DNA from: Bacteroidota bacterium
GTDB lineage: Bacteria; Bacteroidota; Bacteroidia; Chitinophagales; Chitinophagaceae
Direction of reading: 5' to 3'
Assembly (NCBI GenBank): GCA_023387985.1
Contig: JAEWHC010000002.1
Location: forward strand, 248,001-312,000
DNA length: 64,000 nucleotides
Position numbers and translations under genes: made by a program
Shown: one piece after another, positions 9,445 through 18,070 of the stretch
How the letters are laid out: each line of letters starts with the position of its first letter
Position numbering within the stretch: position 1 is the stretch's first letter
Notes under the pieces: model-generated
Seen by the model: the letters and a program-made list of their open reading frames with translations, nothing else
Told to the model about the DNA's origin: nothing
The model's database searches: none

Positions 9445-10014
9445 ATGGACAGAAGAAAAGCAATACGCAATATTTCCCTTGCATTAGGTGGGACGGCAGT
9501 GGCCGGGAGCATGGTTATGCAACATGGCTGTAAAATCTCAGCAAAAAAGTATAACGACATTTTTGATGTTGACCAGGTTGCCATGATGGATGAAATAGCC
9601 GAAACCATCATTCCGAAAACAGATACTCCCGGCGCAAAAGATGCCGCTGTGGGTGCCTTTATAGCCATAATGGTTCAGGATACCCTGACAAACGAAAAAC
9701 AACAGATCTTCCTTGAAGGCCTTGTAAAAATTGAGGAGGCCGCAAAAAAGAAATTCCACACCGGTTTCATGAAGCTGAATGGGGAGCAACGCACCATACT
9801 GCTTACTGAAATCGACCAGGAAATGAACGCCTGGAATGCGCGTAAAAAGCCAGAAGATCCTGATCATTATTTCCAACTGATGAAAGGACTTACCGTGCAA
9901 GGTTATTTCACGAGTGAGCCTGGCGCTACAAAAGCGTTGCGTTATTTGCCTGTACCTGGTAAATACGAAGGCTGCATAGATTACCAGCCGGGAGATAAAG
10001 CCTGGGCCACTTAG
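9445..10014 (+). CDS. Gluconate 2-dehydrogenase subunit 3 family protein
   Basis: The 189-residue protein has a twin-arginine signal (MDRRKAIRNISLALGG), followed by the family core with DEIAETIIPKTDTPGAKDA. It lies 13 bp after the GMC gene. In this family the small subunit supplies the Tat signal and stabilises the GMC flavoprotein. This supports export of a GMC/subunit-3 complex to the periplasm, where it would feed a c-type cytochrome. Confidence 0.9.
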   Translation: MDRRKAIRNISLALGGTAVAGSMVMQHGCKISAKKYNDIFDVDQVAMMDEIAETIIPKTDTPGAKDAAVGAFIAIMVQDTLTNEKQQIFLEGLVKIEEAAKKKFHTGFMKLNGEQRTILLTEIDQEMNAWNARKKPEDPDHYFQLMKGLTVQGYFTSEPGATKALRYLPVPGKYEGCIDYQPGDKAWAT

Positions 10015-10058
10015 CAACCCGCTGATGGTATTTTCATTTTTTGGTTATCTTGCCCGCT

Positions 10059-11303
10059 ATGTCAAAAGTAATATGCCCAGGCTGCAAGCACACCTTCGAA
10101 CTCTCAGACGCCATGCGCAATGAAGTGCAGGCAGAGCTGCGCTCCCAGATGGTGGAATGGCAGCGAAAGAAAGAAGAAGAATTCCGCAACAAAGAAGCAG
10201 GTTTTAGTAAACAGCTTGCAGAAGCAGAAGAAAAAGCCCGTGAGCAATGGAATAAGGAAAAGCTAGCCCTGATCAACGAATCCCGCGAAAAGATCACCAA
10301 AGAAATAAGCGCCAATTATGCCAATAAACTTCAGTTGCTCCAGGAAGAAAACGAAAGCGCAAGGGAAAATCTGGAGAAATCCCGGAAAGCTGAGCTTGAA
10401 TTCCTCAGAAAAGAACAGGCCCTGGTAGAAAAAGAGCAGCAACTCGAGATCCAACTGCACAAGCAATTGATAGAGCAAAGCCGGGCCATGCGGAAACAAA
10501 TTCAGCAGGAAGAATTGGAGAAGGCGTCGATAAAAGAAGAAGAATTGCAATTGAAGTTGAAAGAGATGGAGGAGAAATTTGAACAGCAGAAAAAGCTTGC
10601 AGAGGAAATGAAGCGAAAGGCTGAGCAGGGCAGCATGCAGGCACAGGGCGAGGCACAGGAACTGCTGCTTGAAGAAATCCTGCAGGCCGCATTTCCATTT
10701 GATTCCATTAGTGAAGTGGGTAAAGGTGTCCGCGGTGCGGATTGTATGCTGACTGTGCGCAACAATATGGGCCAGGATTGTGGTTACATCATTTTTGAAA
10801 GTAAGCGCACAAAAGATTTTAATAAAGACTGGATTGAGAAATTAAAAACCGATATGCGGAGCAGTGGTGCCGATATTGCCCTGCTGGTTACGCAGGCCAT
10901 GCCCAAAGAGATGGACAGGTTCGGCGAACGCGAAGGCGTTTGGATTTGCTCATTTGCAGAAGTACGGGCATTGGTCCATTTGATGCGTGAGCACATTATT
11001 CGCATTTATGCCATCAACCGCAGCCAGGAAAACAAAGGCGATAAGATGACAATGCTATATGATTTTCTAACCGGCAAAGAATTTCAGGAACAATGGAAAG
11101 CCATACGCGAAGGGTTTATGGCCATGCAGCGATCAATCATGAGCGAAAAGGTACAAATGGAAAAGCTCTGGAAGGTGCGTGAAAAACAACTGGAAAAAGT
11201 ATTGCTGAACATGGCGTCCTTCACCGGTTCAATTCAGGGAATTGCTGGTAAGGATTTTGATACCATTCTGCTTGATGATTATGAAAATCAACTCCTTGAC
11301 TAA
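10059..11303 (+). CDS. DUF2130 protein with zinc ribbon, coiled coil and nuclease-like domain
   Basis: The 414-residue protein opens with a short CPGC zinc-ribbon-like segment. A long charged coiled coil follows (about residues 20-200, rich in E, K and Q). The C-terminal DUF2130 domain has GADCML followed by IIFESKRTKDF, a D...E-x-K pattern typical of PD-(D/E)XK folds. I chose the ATG at 10059 because the six residues before it (from TTG 10041) lack family character. Function is unknown. The coiled coil and nuclease-like fold suggest a DNA-associated role. Confidence 0.82.
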   Translation: MSKVICPGCKHTFELSDAMRNEVQAELRSQMVEWQRKKEEEFRNKEAGFSKQLAEAEEKAREQWNKEKLALINESREKITKEISANYANKLQLLQEENESARENLEKSRKAELEFLRKEQALVEKEQQLEIQLHKQLIEQSRAMRKQIQQEELEKASIKEEELQLKLKEMEEKFEQQKKLAEEMKRKAEQGSMQAQGEAQELLLEEILQAAFPFDSISEVGKGVRGADCMLTVRNNMGQDCGYIIFESKRTKDFNKDWIEKLKTDMRSSGADIALLVTQAMPKEMDRFGEREGVWICSFAEVRALVHLMREHIIRIYAINRSQENKGDKMTMLYDFLTGKEFQEQWKAIREGFMAMQRSIMSEKVQMEKLWKVREKQLEKVLLNMASFTGSIQGIAGKDFDTILLDDYENQLLD

Positions 11304-11331
11304 TTGTTTTAAGGGCTGCCTTCCCGGCAAA

Positions 11332-12378
11332 ATGCCGGTGCACCGGTGGAAGTTCATTGCCATTGTGGTAGCCATTTTACAATGCCTGTATCTGCCCGCC
11401 CTGGCACAGCACCATGCCCATGATTCAACATATTATTCAGAATTCAACGAGGAATTGATCCTGCGGGTTTACACTCCGCTGCAGTTTCAAAATGTTGAGC
11501 TGGAACCCCTACCTGCCACAGGGGATAAATACGCGTTTTACCCCAACAATAATATCCGGCTTGGTGCCGGGTTCACCTATAAATGGCTTTCAGCGAATCT
11601 CGCCGTAAGCGCGTTCCCATTTTTCCAAAGCCTTACTGATAGTAGTCGCAGCAAAACGCTCCGTCTTCAAACCACAGCTTACGGGCGTACAGCGCTTACT
11701 GATCTTTTCCTGCGTTATACAACAGGTTTTTACCAGTTGGATGAAAGCGCAAATCCCTTTGCGTTAAAACAGTTTAAGCCCAATATGGTCATGGCCCAGG
11801 TTGGTGGTAAATATGAATACATGACCAACTGGAAACGCTTTTCTTTAAGGGGTGCTTTTTATCAGAATGAAATTCAGTTGAAGTCCGCAGGCTCGCCGCT
11901 TGTTGGCGTGGAAGCATTATATTCCCGGGTAAAAGATGAAAAAGATCTCCTGCCCATAACAGATGATTTCGGGGATTTGTCTCATTTTAACCGGGTAAGG
12001 GTCTTTGGGGTAGGACCACTCGCAGGCTATGGCTATACCCTTGTTCCTTTGAAACGGATCTTTGTCACCGCCACGGCAAGTGCCGGGTACAATGCCCAGT
12101 TTGTAAAGATTGAAGGCATAGACGGCAACACATCTCTATTCGAATGGAAACCACAATTCAACTACCGGTTTGCTGCCGGTTATACCGGTGAGAAAATTTC
12201 GTTTGGATTTTTCGCAAACAACAACAGGCATTTTTGGGAGACAGCCGCGTACAAATTCAAATTGCGCAATGATCAATACCGGGTTTACCTGACTTACCGA
12301 TTTTTGCCCGGCCCTTCCCTTAAGCGGATCCTATCCCCGGTGGACCTGGTTGAACGGGTTTCTAACTATAATCAATAG
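11332..12378 (+). CDS. DUF4421 family outer-membrane beta-barrel protein
   Basis: The 348-residue protein has a clear signal peptide from the ATG at 11332 (MPVHRWKFIAIVVAIL, then ALAQ). The mature part starts DSTYYSEFNEELILRVY and continues with alternating aromatic beta-strands, the pattern of DUF4421 barrels in Bacteroidota. An ATG at 11281 would overlap DUF2130 by 23 bp and spoil the signal peptide, so the later start is preferred. No enzymatic motif is seen. Its stop lies 2 bp from the convergent phosphopantetheinyl transferase stop. Confidence 0.75.
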   Translation: MPVHRWKFIAIVVAILQCLYLPALAQHHAHDSTYYSEFNEELILRVYTPLQFQNVELEPLPATGDKYAFYPNNNIRLGAGFTYKWLSANLAVSAFPFFQSLTDSSRSKTLRLQTTAYGRTALTDLFLRYTTGFYQLDESANPFALKQFKPNMVMAQVGGKYEYMTNWKRFSLRGAFYQNEIQLKSAGSPLVGVEALYSRVKDEKDLLPITDDFGDLSHFNRVRVFGVGPLAGYGYTLVPLKRIFVTATASAGYNAQFVKIEGIDGNTSLFEWKPQFNYRFAAGYTGEKISFGFFANNNRHFWETAAYKFKLRNDQYRVYLTYRFLPGPSLKRILSPVDLVERVSNYNQ

Positions 12379-12380
12379 CT

Positions 12381-13010
12381 TTAAACAATATAGCAATAAA
12401 CCATTTCAGGCCATAACCTGTAGAAAACATTCAGGGGAATAACTTCATCTTTTTCGATTGCTGCTTCAATTACTCCGGAATCTTCGGTAACTGGCCGCAG
12501 GTTGTACAGCTTCAGGTGTTCCCTGAAATCAATGCCTCCAAGACTATACCATTTGTACAAGGCCTCCTTGGCACTCCATATGAGGGTAACGAAAGTTTTC
12601 TCATCAGCCATTAAATGCGGGTGACGCAACCTCTCCGTTTCCAGCTGGGTGGTCATCTTGTGCTGAATGCGGAAAATGCGCTCCGTTGGAATTTCAATAT
12701 CAACGCCTACCTGCCGGTTATTGCTGACAATTGCCGCAGCAAATTCACCGCAATGGCTGATATTGAAATGGAAAGGATCCTGGGGAATAAATGGTTTTCT
12801 TGTACTTGCGATCCGGATCAGCGATAAGGGGAATTCCGGGAACAAATACCAAAGCAAATAGCGGCCGGCGTAATGTTGTAGCCGTTTGGCGGGGTGTTGA
12901 ACTTCTCTGCTTAGGGGAACTGCTTTTGCAAAAAAAACCTCTGGTTCCTCAATCCTCCAGATGGCGCCCCGACAATTGTCGTCAATAGTTTGTGAATAAA
13001 AAACAGGCAT
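12381..13010 (-). CDS. 4'-phosphopantetheinyl transferase superfamily (Sfp type)
   Basis: The 209-residue protein carries the two family signatures VGVDIE and WSAKEALYKW with the expected spacing, preceded by FNISHCGEFAAAIV. The family transfers phosphopantetheine from CoA to a serine of acyl or peptidyl carrier proteins. The ATG at 13010 (MPVFYSQTI) is chosen, because upstream codons have no similarity to the family and would run into dcd. Carrier protein partners are not in this window. Confidence 0.92.
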   Translation of the reverse strand: MPVFYSQTIDDNCRGAIWRIEEPEVFFAKAVPLSREVQHPAKRLQHYAGRYLLWYLFPEFPLSLIRIASTRKPFIPQDPFHFNISHCGEFAAAIVSNNRQVGVDIEIPTERIFRIQHKMTTQLETERLRHPHLMADEKTFVTLIWSAKEALYKWYSLGGIDFREHLKLYNLRPVTEDSGVIEAAIEKDEVIPLNVFYRLWPEMVYCYIV

Positions 13011-13059
13011 AATTCCGATACAGGCTGCAATTTGCACCAATCCATCTAAAATTAAACAA

Positions 13060-13596
13060 ATGATTTTGAGCGACGCAAGGATCCTTGAAGAAATTGAAAA
13101 GAAAAGCATCATCATCGCTCCATACAGCCGCGAATGCCTGGGTAGTAATAGTTACGATGTACACCTTGGAGAAACCCTGGCAACCTATAAAAATCATATT
13201 CTGGATGCCAAAAAGCACAATGAGATCGAGTATTTCACCATTCCGGAAGAAGGCTTTGTATTGTACCCGCATATCTTTTATTTGGGCGTAACCCTCGAAT
13301 ATACCGAAACCCATGCCCATGTTCCGTTTCTTGAAGGAAAGTCTTCAACCGGAAGACTGGGTATTGATATTCATGCCACGGCGGGAAAAGGCGATATTGG
13401 CTTTAAAGGAAACTGGACCCTGGAAATTTCGGTAAAACAACCTGTACGGGTTTACAAAGGCATGCCCATTGGACAATTGATTTATTTTCCGGTTGATGGA
13501 GATACCCTGGTAAAATATGACCAGAAAAAAAGTGCGAAATACAGTGGCCAACCAGATAGGCCAATAGAAAGCATGATGTGGAAAAATGAATTTTAA
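13060..13596 (+). CDS. dcd: dCTP deaminase
   Basis: The 178-residue enzyme has GSNSYDVHLG near the N-terminus, GKSSTGRLGIDIHATAG with the conserved Arg, and GNWTLEISV with the catalytic Glu. Length and motifs match Dcd, which deaminates dCTP to dUTP for thymidylate synthesis. It is single and divergent from the phosphopantetheinyl transferase gene with only 49 bp between start codons. Confidence 0.95.
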   Translation: MILSDARILEEIEKKSIIIAPYSRECLGSNSYDVHLGETLATYKNHILDAKKHNEIEYFTIPEEGFVLYPHIFYLGVTLEYTETHAHVPFLEGKSSTGRLGIDIHATAGKGDIGFKGNWTLEISVKQPVRVYKGMPIGQLIYFPVDGDTLVKYDQKKSAKYSGQPDRPIESMMWKNEF

Positions 13597-13809
13597 ACAG
13601 AAAGCGGCATGAAAGAGTTGAACTCCGGAAAAGAATAGCCATGGCAACAAGCCAAATCATTTTCACTCATTAAGGAAAAGGTCGGTTTCGTTTGAACCAG
13701 CTCTTATTTTTTTGGATCAGCGGCGCTATCCATTTGTCATACCGGCGGAACTGGATGAAAACGCACAAACGTGAAGTGCACCTTATAAGCTATTTTCAAT
13801 TTTTCGGGT

Positions 13810-14706
13810 TTAATACCTCACGATCACATAACCCTTTCCACCATCCCAGCCCCAGCCATAACCAAGTCGTTGGCCGCCACCGCCTCCCGATGCAATACCG
13901 GCATAGCCTCCCTGGTATAGCTTTACGTAGGATCCATCGTAGGCTACTGTTGTAAGATGTACACGAAAACTACCAGGGCCACCCTGTCCAATGTCCAAAA
14001 CACCGTGGCCGCCCCTTCCAAACTGTACTGCTGAATGCCAGGTGGTGCTTGACACCTGGGAGGATGTCTGCGTAGTGGGTTGCCCGTTTTCGCCATTGAT
14101 AACCAAACTTTGGAGCAGAGCTGATCCTGTAGCTGTACCTCCCGGGGCCCCATTTTGCGGAAGCAGTCCGCCATAAAATGCATTTGCTCCCCGGCCACCA
14201 CCAGCAGTTACGGAAATATTTGTGCCGGAAACTATAGTGCTCCCGCCAGAGGTAGCGGGGTCAGTATAGGCAAGTGCTCCATTTCCCTGGTCTCCAATCG
14301 TTATGGTCAACGTTGTGTTGGCATCGTTTGAAAAAACAGCCATCACGTAATTACCGGATGCTCCACCCCCACCCTGCGCACCTCCACCTCCGGCTCCCCA
14401 GGCTTCCACCATGAATGTTTTTGCCGATGCGGGAATAATAACTGATGTACTGGCTAAATAAGATCGCATGAATCTTGTGAATTGTTGGGCAATCCCCCAG
14501 GTGGGATTGCCATCCTGACCAACCATCAACAGATTGCCGGGTTGTCCGGCATCGCCTGATAATTTAAGTTGACCACTAAGATTCAGGTTGCCACTCACGT
14601 CAAGCTTTTCGGTTGGATTGGTCGTTCCAATACCTACGTTTTGGGAGTGGGCAATCCCGAAGGTTGCAAAGAATAAACACGTCGTAGCCAGGATAGCTTT
14701 ATTCAT
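13810..14706 (-). CDS. Secreted glycine-rich, tail-fibre-like repeat protein
   Basis: The 298-residue protein has a signal peptide ending IAHSQ. It then has the motif NVGIGTTNPTEKLDVSGNL, seen in many Bacteroidota surface and tail-fibre-like proteins, and short NLSGQLKLSG repeats. The C-terminal half is very glycine-rich (WGAGGGGAQGGGG and similar), resembling glycine-rich domains found in phage-tail adhesins. It is likely extracellular or surface-exposed. It is downstream of the CHAT/OmpA cluster on the same strand but separated by 165 bp, so operon membership is uncertain. Confidence 0.75.
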   Translation of the reverse strand: MNKAILATTCLFFATFGIAHSQNVGIGTTNPTEKLDVSGNLNLSGQLKLSGDAGQPGNLLMVGQDGNPTWGIAQQFTRFMRSYLASTSVIIPASAKTFMVEAWGAGGGGAQGGGGASGNYVMAVFSNDANTTLTITIGDQGNGALAYTDPATSGGSTIVSGTNISVTAGGGRGANAFYGGLLPQNGAPGGTATGSALLQSLVINGENGQPTTQTSSQVSSTTWHSAVQFGRGGHGVLDIGQGGPGSFRVHLTTVAYDGSYVKLYQGGYAGIASGGGGGQRLGYGWGWDGGKGYVIVRY

Positions 14707-14871
14707 GGTGTAAGTTTTTCGTATTAAGTATTGTAAATATCAGCAAATTGCAGCAAGATGTAAAGAATTTTTATTTATTCGAAAAGTATGGCAGCAACTT
14801 CTGCATTTTTCAGCATTTCTTAGAATAGTCCGCATTTGGCATTACTTCATCCTAACTTCAGTAATTCTTTT

Positions 14872-15222
14872 TCAAACTGCTTTAAACCACTCATTAAATT
14901 TTTCACCCAAAATGGGTACGGGGGCTTCTTTTTTGTTAACTGCATTCAACAAACCCATCAACCACAGGTACAACAAGAAGAGACTGCCAACCAGGGAGAC
15001 AAGCCAGCCAACGAAAGGTATCAATCCAACAACGTAGAGTGCAAGGCTGGCCACACACAGGCCTAGCATTTGCCGGATGTGGTATTGTACGAAATGGTCT
15101 TTTTTTTCGCTGTTCATCACGAATGCTGCAATCAGTCCAATGATGGTAAGGTAGGCAATGACGGCAGTGTTATTATTTGAACTATCGGTTGCATTTTCCA
15201 TCGAGTTACTCTTTGTTGCCAT
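14872..15222 (-). CDS. DUF4870-like small membrane protein
   Basis: The 116-residue protein has a polar, Asn/Ser-rich N-terminus and about three hydrophobic segments. HIRQMLGL between the first two resembles the DUF4870 core (FQYHxRQ.L). It sits in the inner membrane and its function is unknown. It lies 13 bp after the alpha/beta-hydrolase-like gene and is probably the last gene of the OmpA-CHAT-hydrolase operon. Confidence 0.8.
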   Translation of the reverse strand: MATKSNSMENATDSSNNNTAVIAYLTIIGLIAAFVMNSEKKDHFVQYHIRQMLGLCVASLALYVVGLIPFVGWLVSLVGSLFLLYLWLMGLLNAVNKKEAPVPILGEKFNEWFKAV

Positions 15223-15235
15223 ATTGTTTTATTGT

Positions 15236-16171
15236 TTATTCTTTTTTTGATTTGTTCTGTAGCCAGCCCAGGATATGGACAATTTCTTTTTCTGTCAGGT
15301 TTTTGTCGTAGTTCAGTCTATTATTTTCAGACAATTTAAATGATTGATCTGATGATATTGAATCCGTTTTCAGCTGCTTTGCATGATCATATAGTAGTAA
15401 AACCTGTTGGCTGATTTCCTCCAATGCATAGCCGGGCGTAACTTCCATAAAGAACGATTTATCGTCATCCGGCCAGTCCTTGTCCTCTGCAGACGCGTAT
15501 GGCTCCCTTAAATCTGTATTGATGGCAACAACTCTCGAAACCCGGTTATCAGTATAAGCCACCTGGATGGCAATTGAACCGCCAATACCAACTCCTATCA
15601 AATCAAACCGGGCAGGGCCATGCGAACTGCTTATGTAATTCATCATGTAATTGATATCGACCTTCGAATCGGCAAGTAGCCGGTAGAACATTGAGGCATC
15701 GTCTAAACTTTCAACGTTTGCCGGATGCAAAGATGAAGGCGTGCGCCCGGGGAGCTCCGAAGCCCTTTCACCATGAAATTTAAGATCCGGGATCAATAAA
15801 TTGAAACCAAGGTTCAGCAGGCTGTCGCGTAGCGTGCTGTGCATAGGTATTCGTGCTTCACTTTCGTTCCAATTATTTTTTGAGCCATCGATTTCATGCA
15901 GCAAAATCACATATCGAATTTCATTGGCGGCTTTCTGCCTGAAATGCAGAAAAGGGAAACGGGTATCCGCGCCTTCCATTTCAATCCGCTCCAATATAAA
16001 AGCATTGGTTTCAGAAATTGTGTGGTGTACCGGTTTGTAAAGCTCTTTAAAATAGGCGGCTTCATCCTGTTGACTGTAAACCCTTGTTGGCAAATAAAGT
16101 AACAAGCAAAGCAGGCCTACCAGGTAGGACATACTTTTGTGATGCTTTCCGTCAGGAAAAAATGCTTTCAT
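15236..16171 (-). CDS. Secreted alpha/beta-hydrolase fold protein without nucleophile
   Basis: The 311-residue protein has a signal peptide ending VYSQ and an alpha/beta-hydrolase layout, with YVILLHEIDGS as the oxyanion-strand region and LLIPDLKFHG. The nucleophile elbow reads LIGVGIGGS. The position normally held by Ser, Cys or Asp in G-x-S-x-G is Gly, so it may be catalytically dead. Start could be 16171 or the ATG at 16132 (MSYLVGLLCLL). It lies 20 bp after the CHAT gene and is probably co-transcribed and functionally linked. Confidence 0.75.
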   Translation of the reverse strand: MKAFFPDGKHHKSMSYLVGLLCLLLYLPTRVYSQQDEAAYFKELYKPVHHTISETNAFILERIEMEGADTRFPFLHFRQKAANEIRYVILLHEIDGSKNNWNESEARIPMHSTLRDSLLNLGFNLLIPDLKFHGERASELPGRTPSSLHPANVESLDDASMFYRLLADSKVDINYMMNYISSSHGPARFDLIGVGIGGSIAIQVAYTDNRVSRVVAINTDLREPYASAEDKDWPDDDKSFFMEVTPGYALEEISQQVLLLYDHAKQLKTDSISSDQSFKLSENNRLNYDKNLTEKEIVHILGWLQNKSKKE

Positions 16172-16191
16172 CGTTTGAATATTATTGAGTT

Positions 16192-18015
16192 TTAAAATGG
16201 CAGGGTAATCTCCCTTGCATTGGGAAGTGTCAATTGCTGTTTTTCATAGAAAAACCTAATCACTGCAGCGCCTTCCTGAATTTTTTCCAGCCGCTTGGTT
16301 TCGTCAAAAGTTATTTGAAGCCGGCCATCTACGAGGTACACAGCTTTCGGGTCATTTTCATTACTTATCCTTTTCGCGGCAGGATGATCGTTAAGCATAG
16401 GAATAGTAACCTGACCGGGAAATGCTGCTATTTTATGAAAGTTGGTTCCTTTGACCGGCAGCAAATCCAACACATCAGCCGGCAGCGGTATGGCCTTTCC
16501 AATAGTACCTATGATCCTGTCCATTTTGGTTTTCATCCAACCATCTTTCTTTGCATTTATATAATAATATCCTTCGATATCGCCATACATATCCTGTTTT
16601 TGCTTCGGATAAACTGCTTTAATGGCTTCAATTTTTGAATCGTAATACATGGTGATTTTTTCAGACTCATTTTCCATTTCAATTCGCAGGTCTGAAATTT
16701 CAGTCGAAACAGTTAATCCGTGATAACCAAAATGCTCGTTGTCGAAATAGAACTGAACCTCGAAACCCACTTTGCTGTTTTTTTTCAAGTCCTTGTTCAG
16801 GTCAACATCTTTTATGGTAAAAATTACCGCTTTTTCATGCCGCCCTTGCTTCAGTTGCGTTTTTTCGCCATCTGCCTTAATGGGAAATTTGGTTAATACT
16901 TCCTGGCCATCCACCTTCAAAGTAACCGTCATACCTTCCGAACCAAGTTCTGCCAGGGTATAGCCAAGCAACTCCATACTAAAATCCGCAAAATCTTTCT
17001 GACCATCATCCAGCATTCCTGAAAAGGGATAAACTTCACCTTCCACAAGCTTCCGGATACCTTTATCATCAAAAAAAGTTACCGGTTCCACCAAATGCAT
17101 GGCTTTTCCATTATTGATCTGGCGCAAATAAGTATAGGTCTGAATTTTAAAAGTTTCATTGCTGTCATTCTTCATATAAAAGCTTGAGGGCAAGTTGTCT
17201 TTTAATTCTGTTGGCATTTCATCGAATGCCTGCGGAGCAACTTCGCCAAAAGTCGCGGTACGGTCCAGCAGGTGTTTATAAGCCCTTCCGGCATCGCTGG
17301 CATTAACCGTATTTTGGAAATAATAAACCTGCGCGTTTTGAACAAGATTCTCCAAAGCCAGCTTGAGGCTATTGTGCTGCCCTTGTTCACAAGCGCTAAG
17401 CATTATGATCTTGTCAGTTAGGTTCGTATAATTATCTGTAAAAAAGGCAGGCGATAAATATATTCCAGTGGCAGAATACAATAGCCCCTTAATCCCCCGG
17501 CTATTCATGCTTTGCCTGACTCTTTCTTTGTCTTTTGCAGCAAATTTGATTCCTGTTGAAATGACTGTCCTGCAAAGTGAACTGTTTCCTTCGCTGATTA
17601 TTTCGATGGTTCCATTCTGGACCTGGCAATTACGCGAGCCATGAGAGCTAAGATAGATAAAATCGTATTGATCAAAAGATAAATAATCATCAATGGTAAT
17701 GGACTGATCCCGTTCGTTATTATTTGCCTTATAGGTTATCCGGCCTTCATAATCCTTCAATCCACTTAACGCAAGCAATGGTACAGATGCATCATCATTC
17801 TCCTGGAATTCCCATTTATACGGTGCCAGTATTAAGGCTTTCTTGTTTTGCCTGTCCGGCATGCCGCGCCTGGCACCTACAACATTTCGTTGTACGCTCT
17901 CCTGCTTGACTGACGGTTTAGGCGAATTCTTCCCATCCCTGTTTGACTTGTTCCCAAATATTGCAGGTGGAAAAGCGATTGAACAGAGCAATAAACCAAT
18001 AAGGTATTTTTTCAT
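16192..18015 (-). CDS. Secreted CHAT/caspase-like clan CD protease-like protein
   Basis: The 607-residue protein has an N-terminal signal peptide (MKKYLIGLLLCSIAFPPAIF). Residues about 58-250 look like a clan CD peptidase: ALILAPYKWEF opens it, a hydrophobic strand ends in IYLSSHGS (His125), and a second strand ends in IIMLSACEQG (Cys209). This is the His-Cys dyad context of CHAT domains. Later residues (about 300-600) are beta-rich with no recognised domain. CHAT proteins are usually cytoplasmic, so an exported version is noteworthy. It lies between an OmpA-like gene and an inactive-looking hydrolase. The substrate is unknown. Confidence 0.75.
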   Translation of the reverse strand: MKKYLIGLLLCSIAFPPAIFGNKSNRDGKNSPKPSVKQESVQRNVVGARRGMPDRQNKKALILAPYKWEFQENDDASVPLLALSGLKDYEGRITYKANNNERDQSITIDDYLSFDQYDFIYLSSHGSRNCQVQNGTIEIISEGNSSLCRTVISTGIKFAAKDKERVRQSMNSRGIKGLLYSATGIYLSPAFFTDNYTNLTDKIIMLSACEQGQHNSLKLALENLVQNAQVYYFQNTVNASDAGRAYKHLLDRTATFGEVAPQAFDEMPTELKDNLPSSFYMKNDSNETFKIQTYTYLRQINNGKAMHLVEPVTFFDDKGIRKLVEGEVYPFSGMLDDGQKDFADFSMELLGYTLAELGSEGMTVTLKVDGQEVLTKFPIKADGEKTQLKQGRHEKAVIFTIKDVDLNKDLKKNSKVGFEVQFYFDNEHFGYHGLTVSTEISDLRIEMENESEKITMYYDSKIEAIKAVYPKQKQDMYGDIEGYYYINAKKDGWMKTKMDRIIGTIGKAIPLPADVLDLLPVKGTNFHKIAAFPGQVTIPMLNDHPAAKRISNENDPKAVYLVDGRLQITFDETKRLEKIQEGAAVIRFFYEKQQLTLPNAREITLPF

Positions 18016-18070
18016 GTAGGTGTAGTGTATGCCGTTTAAAAATCAGGATAGTGAAAAATGGGGATATTTT

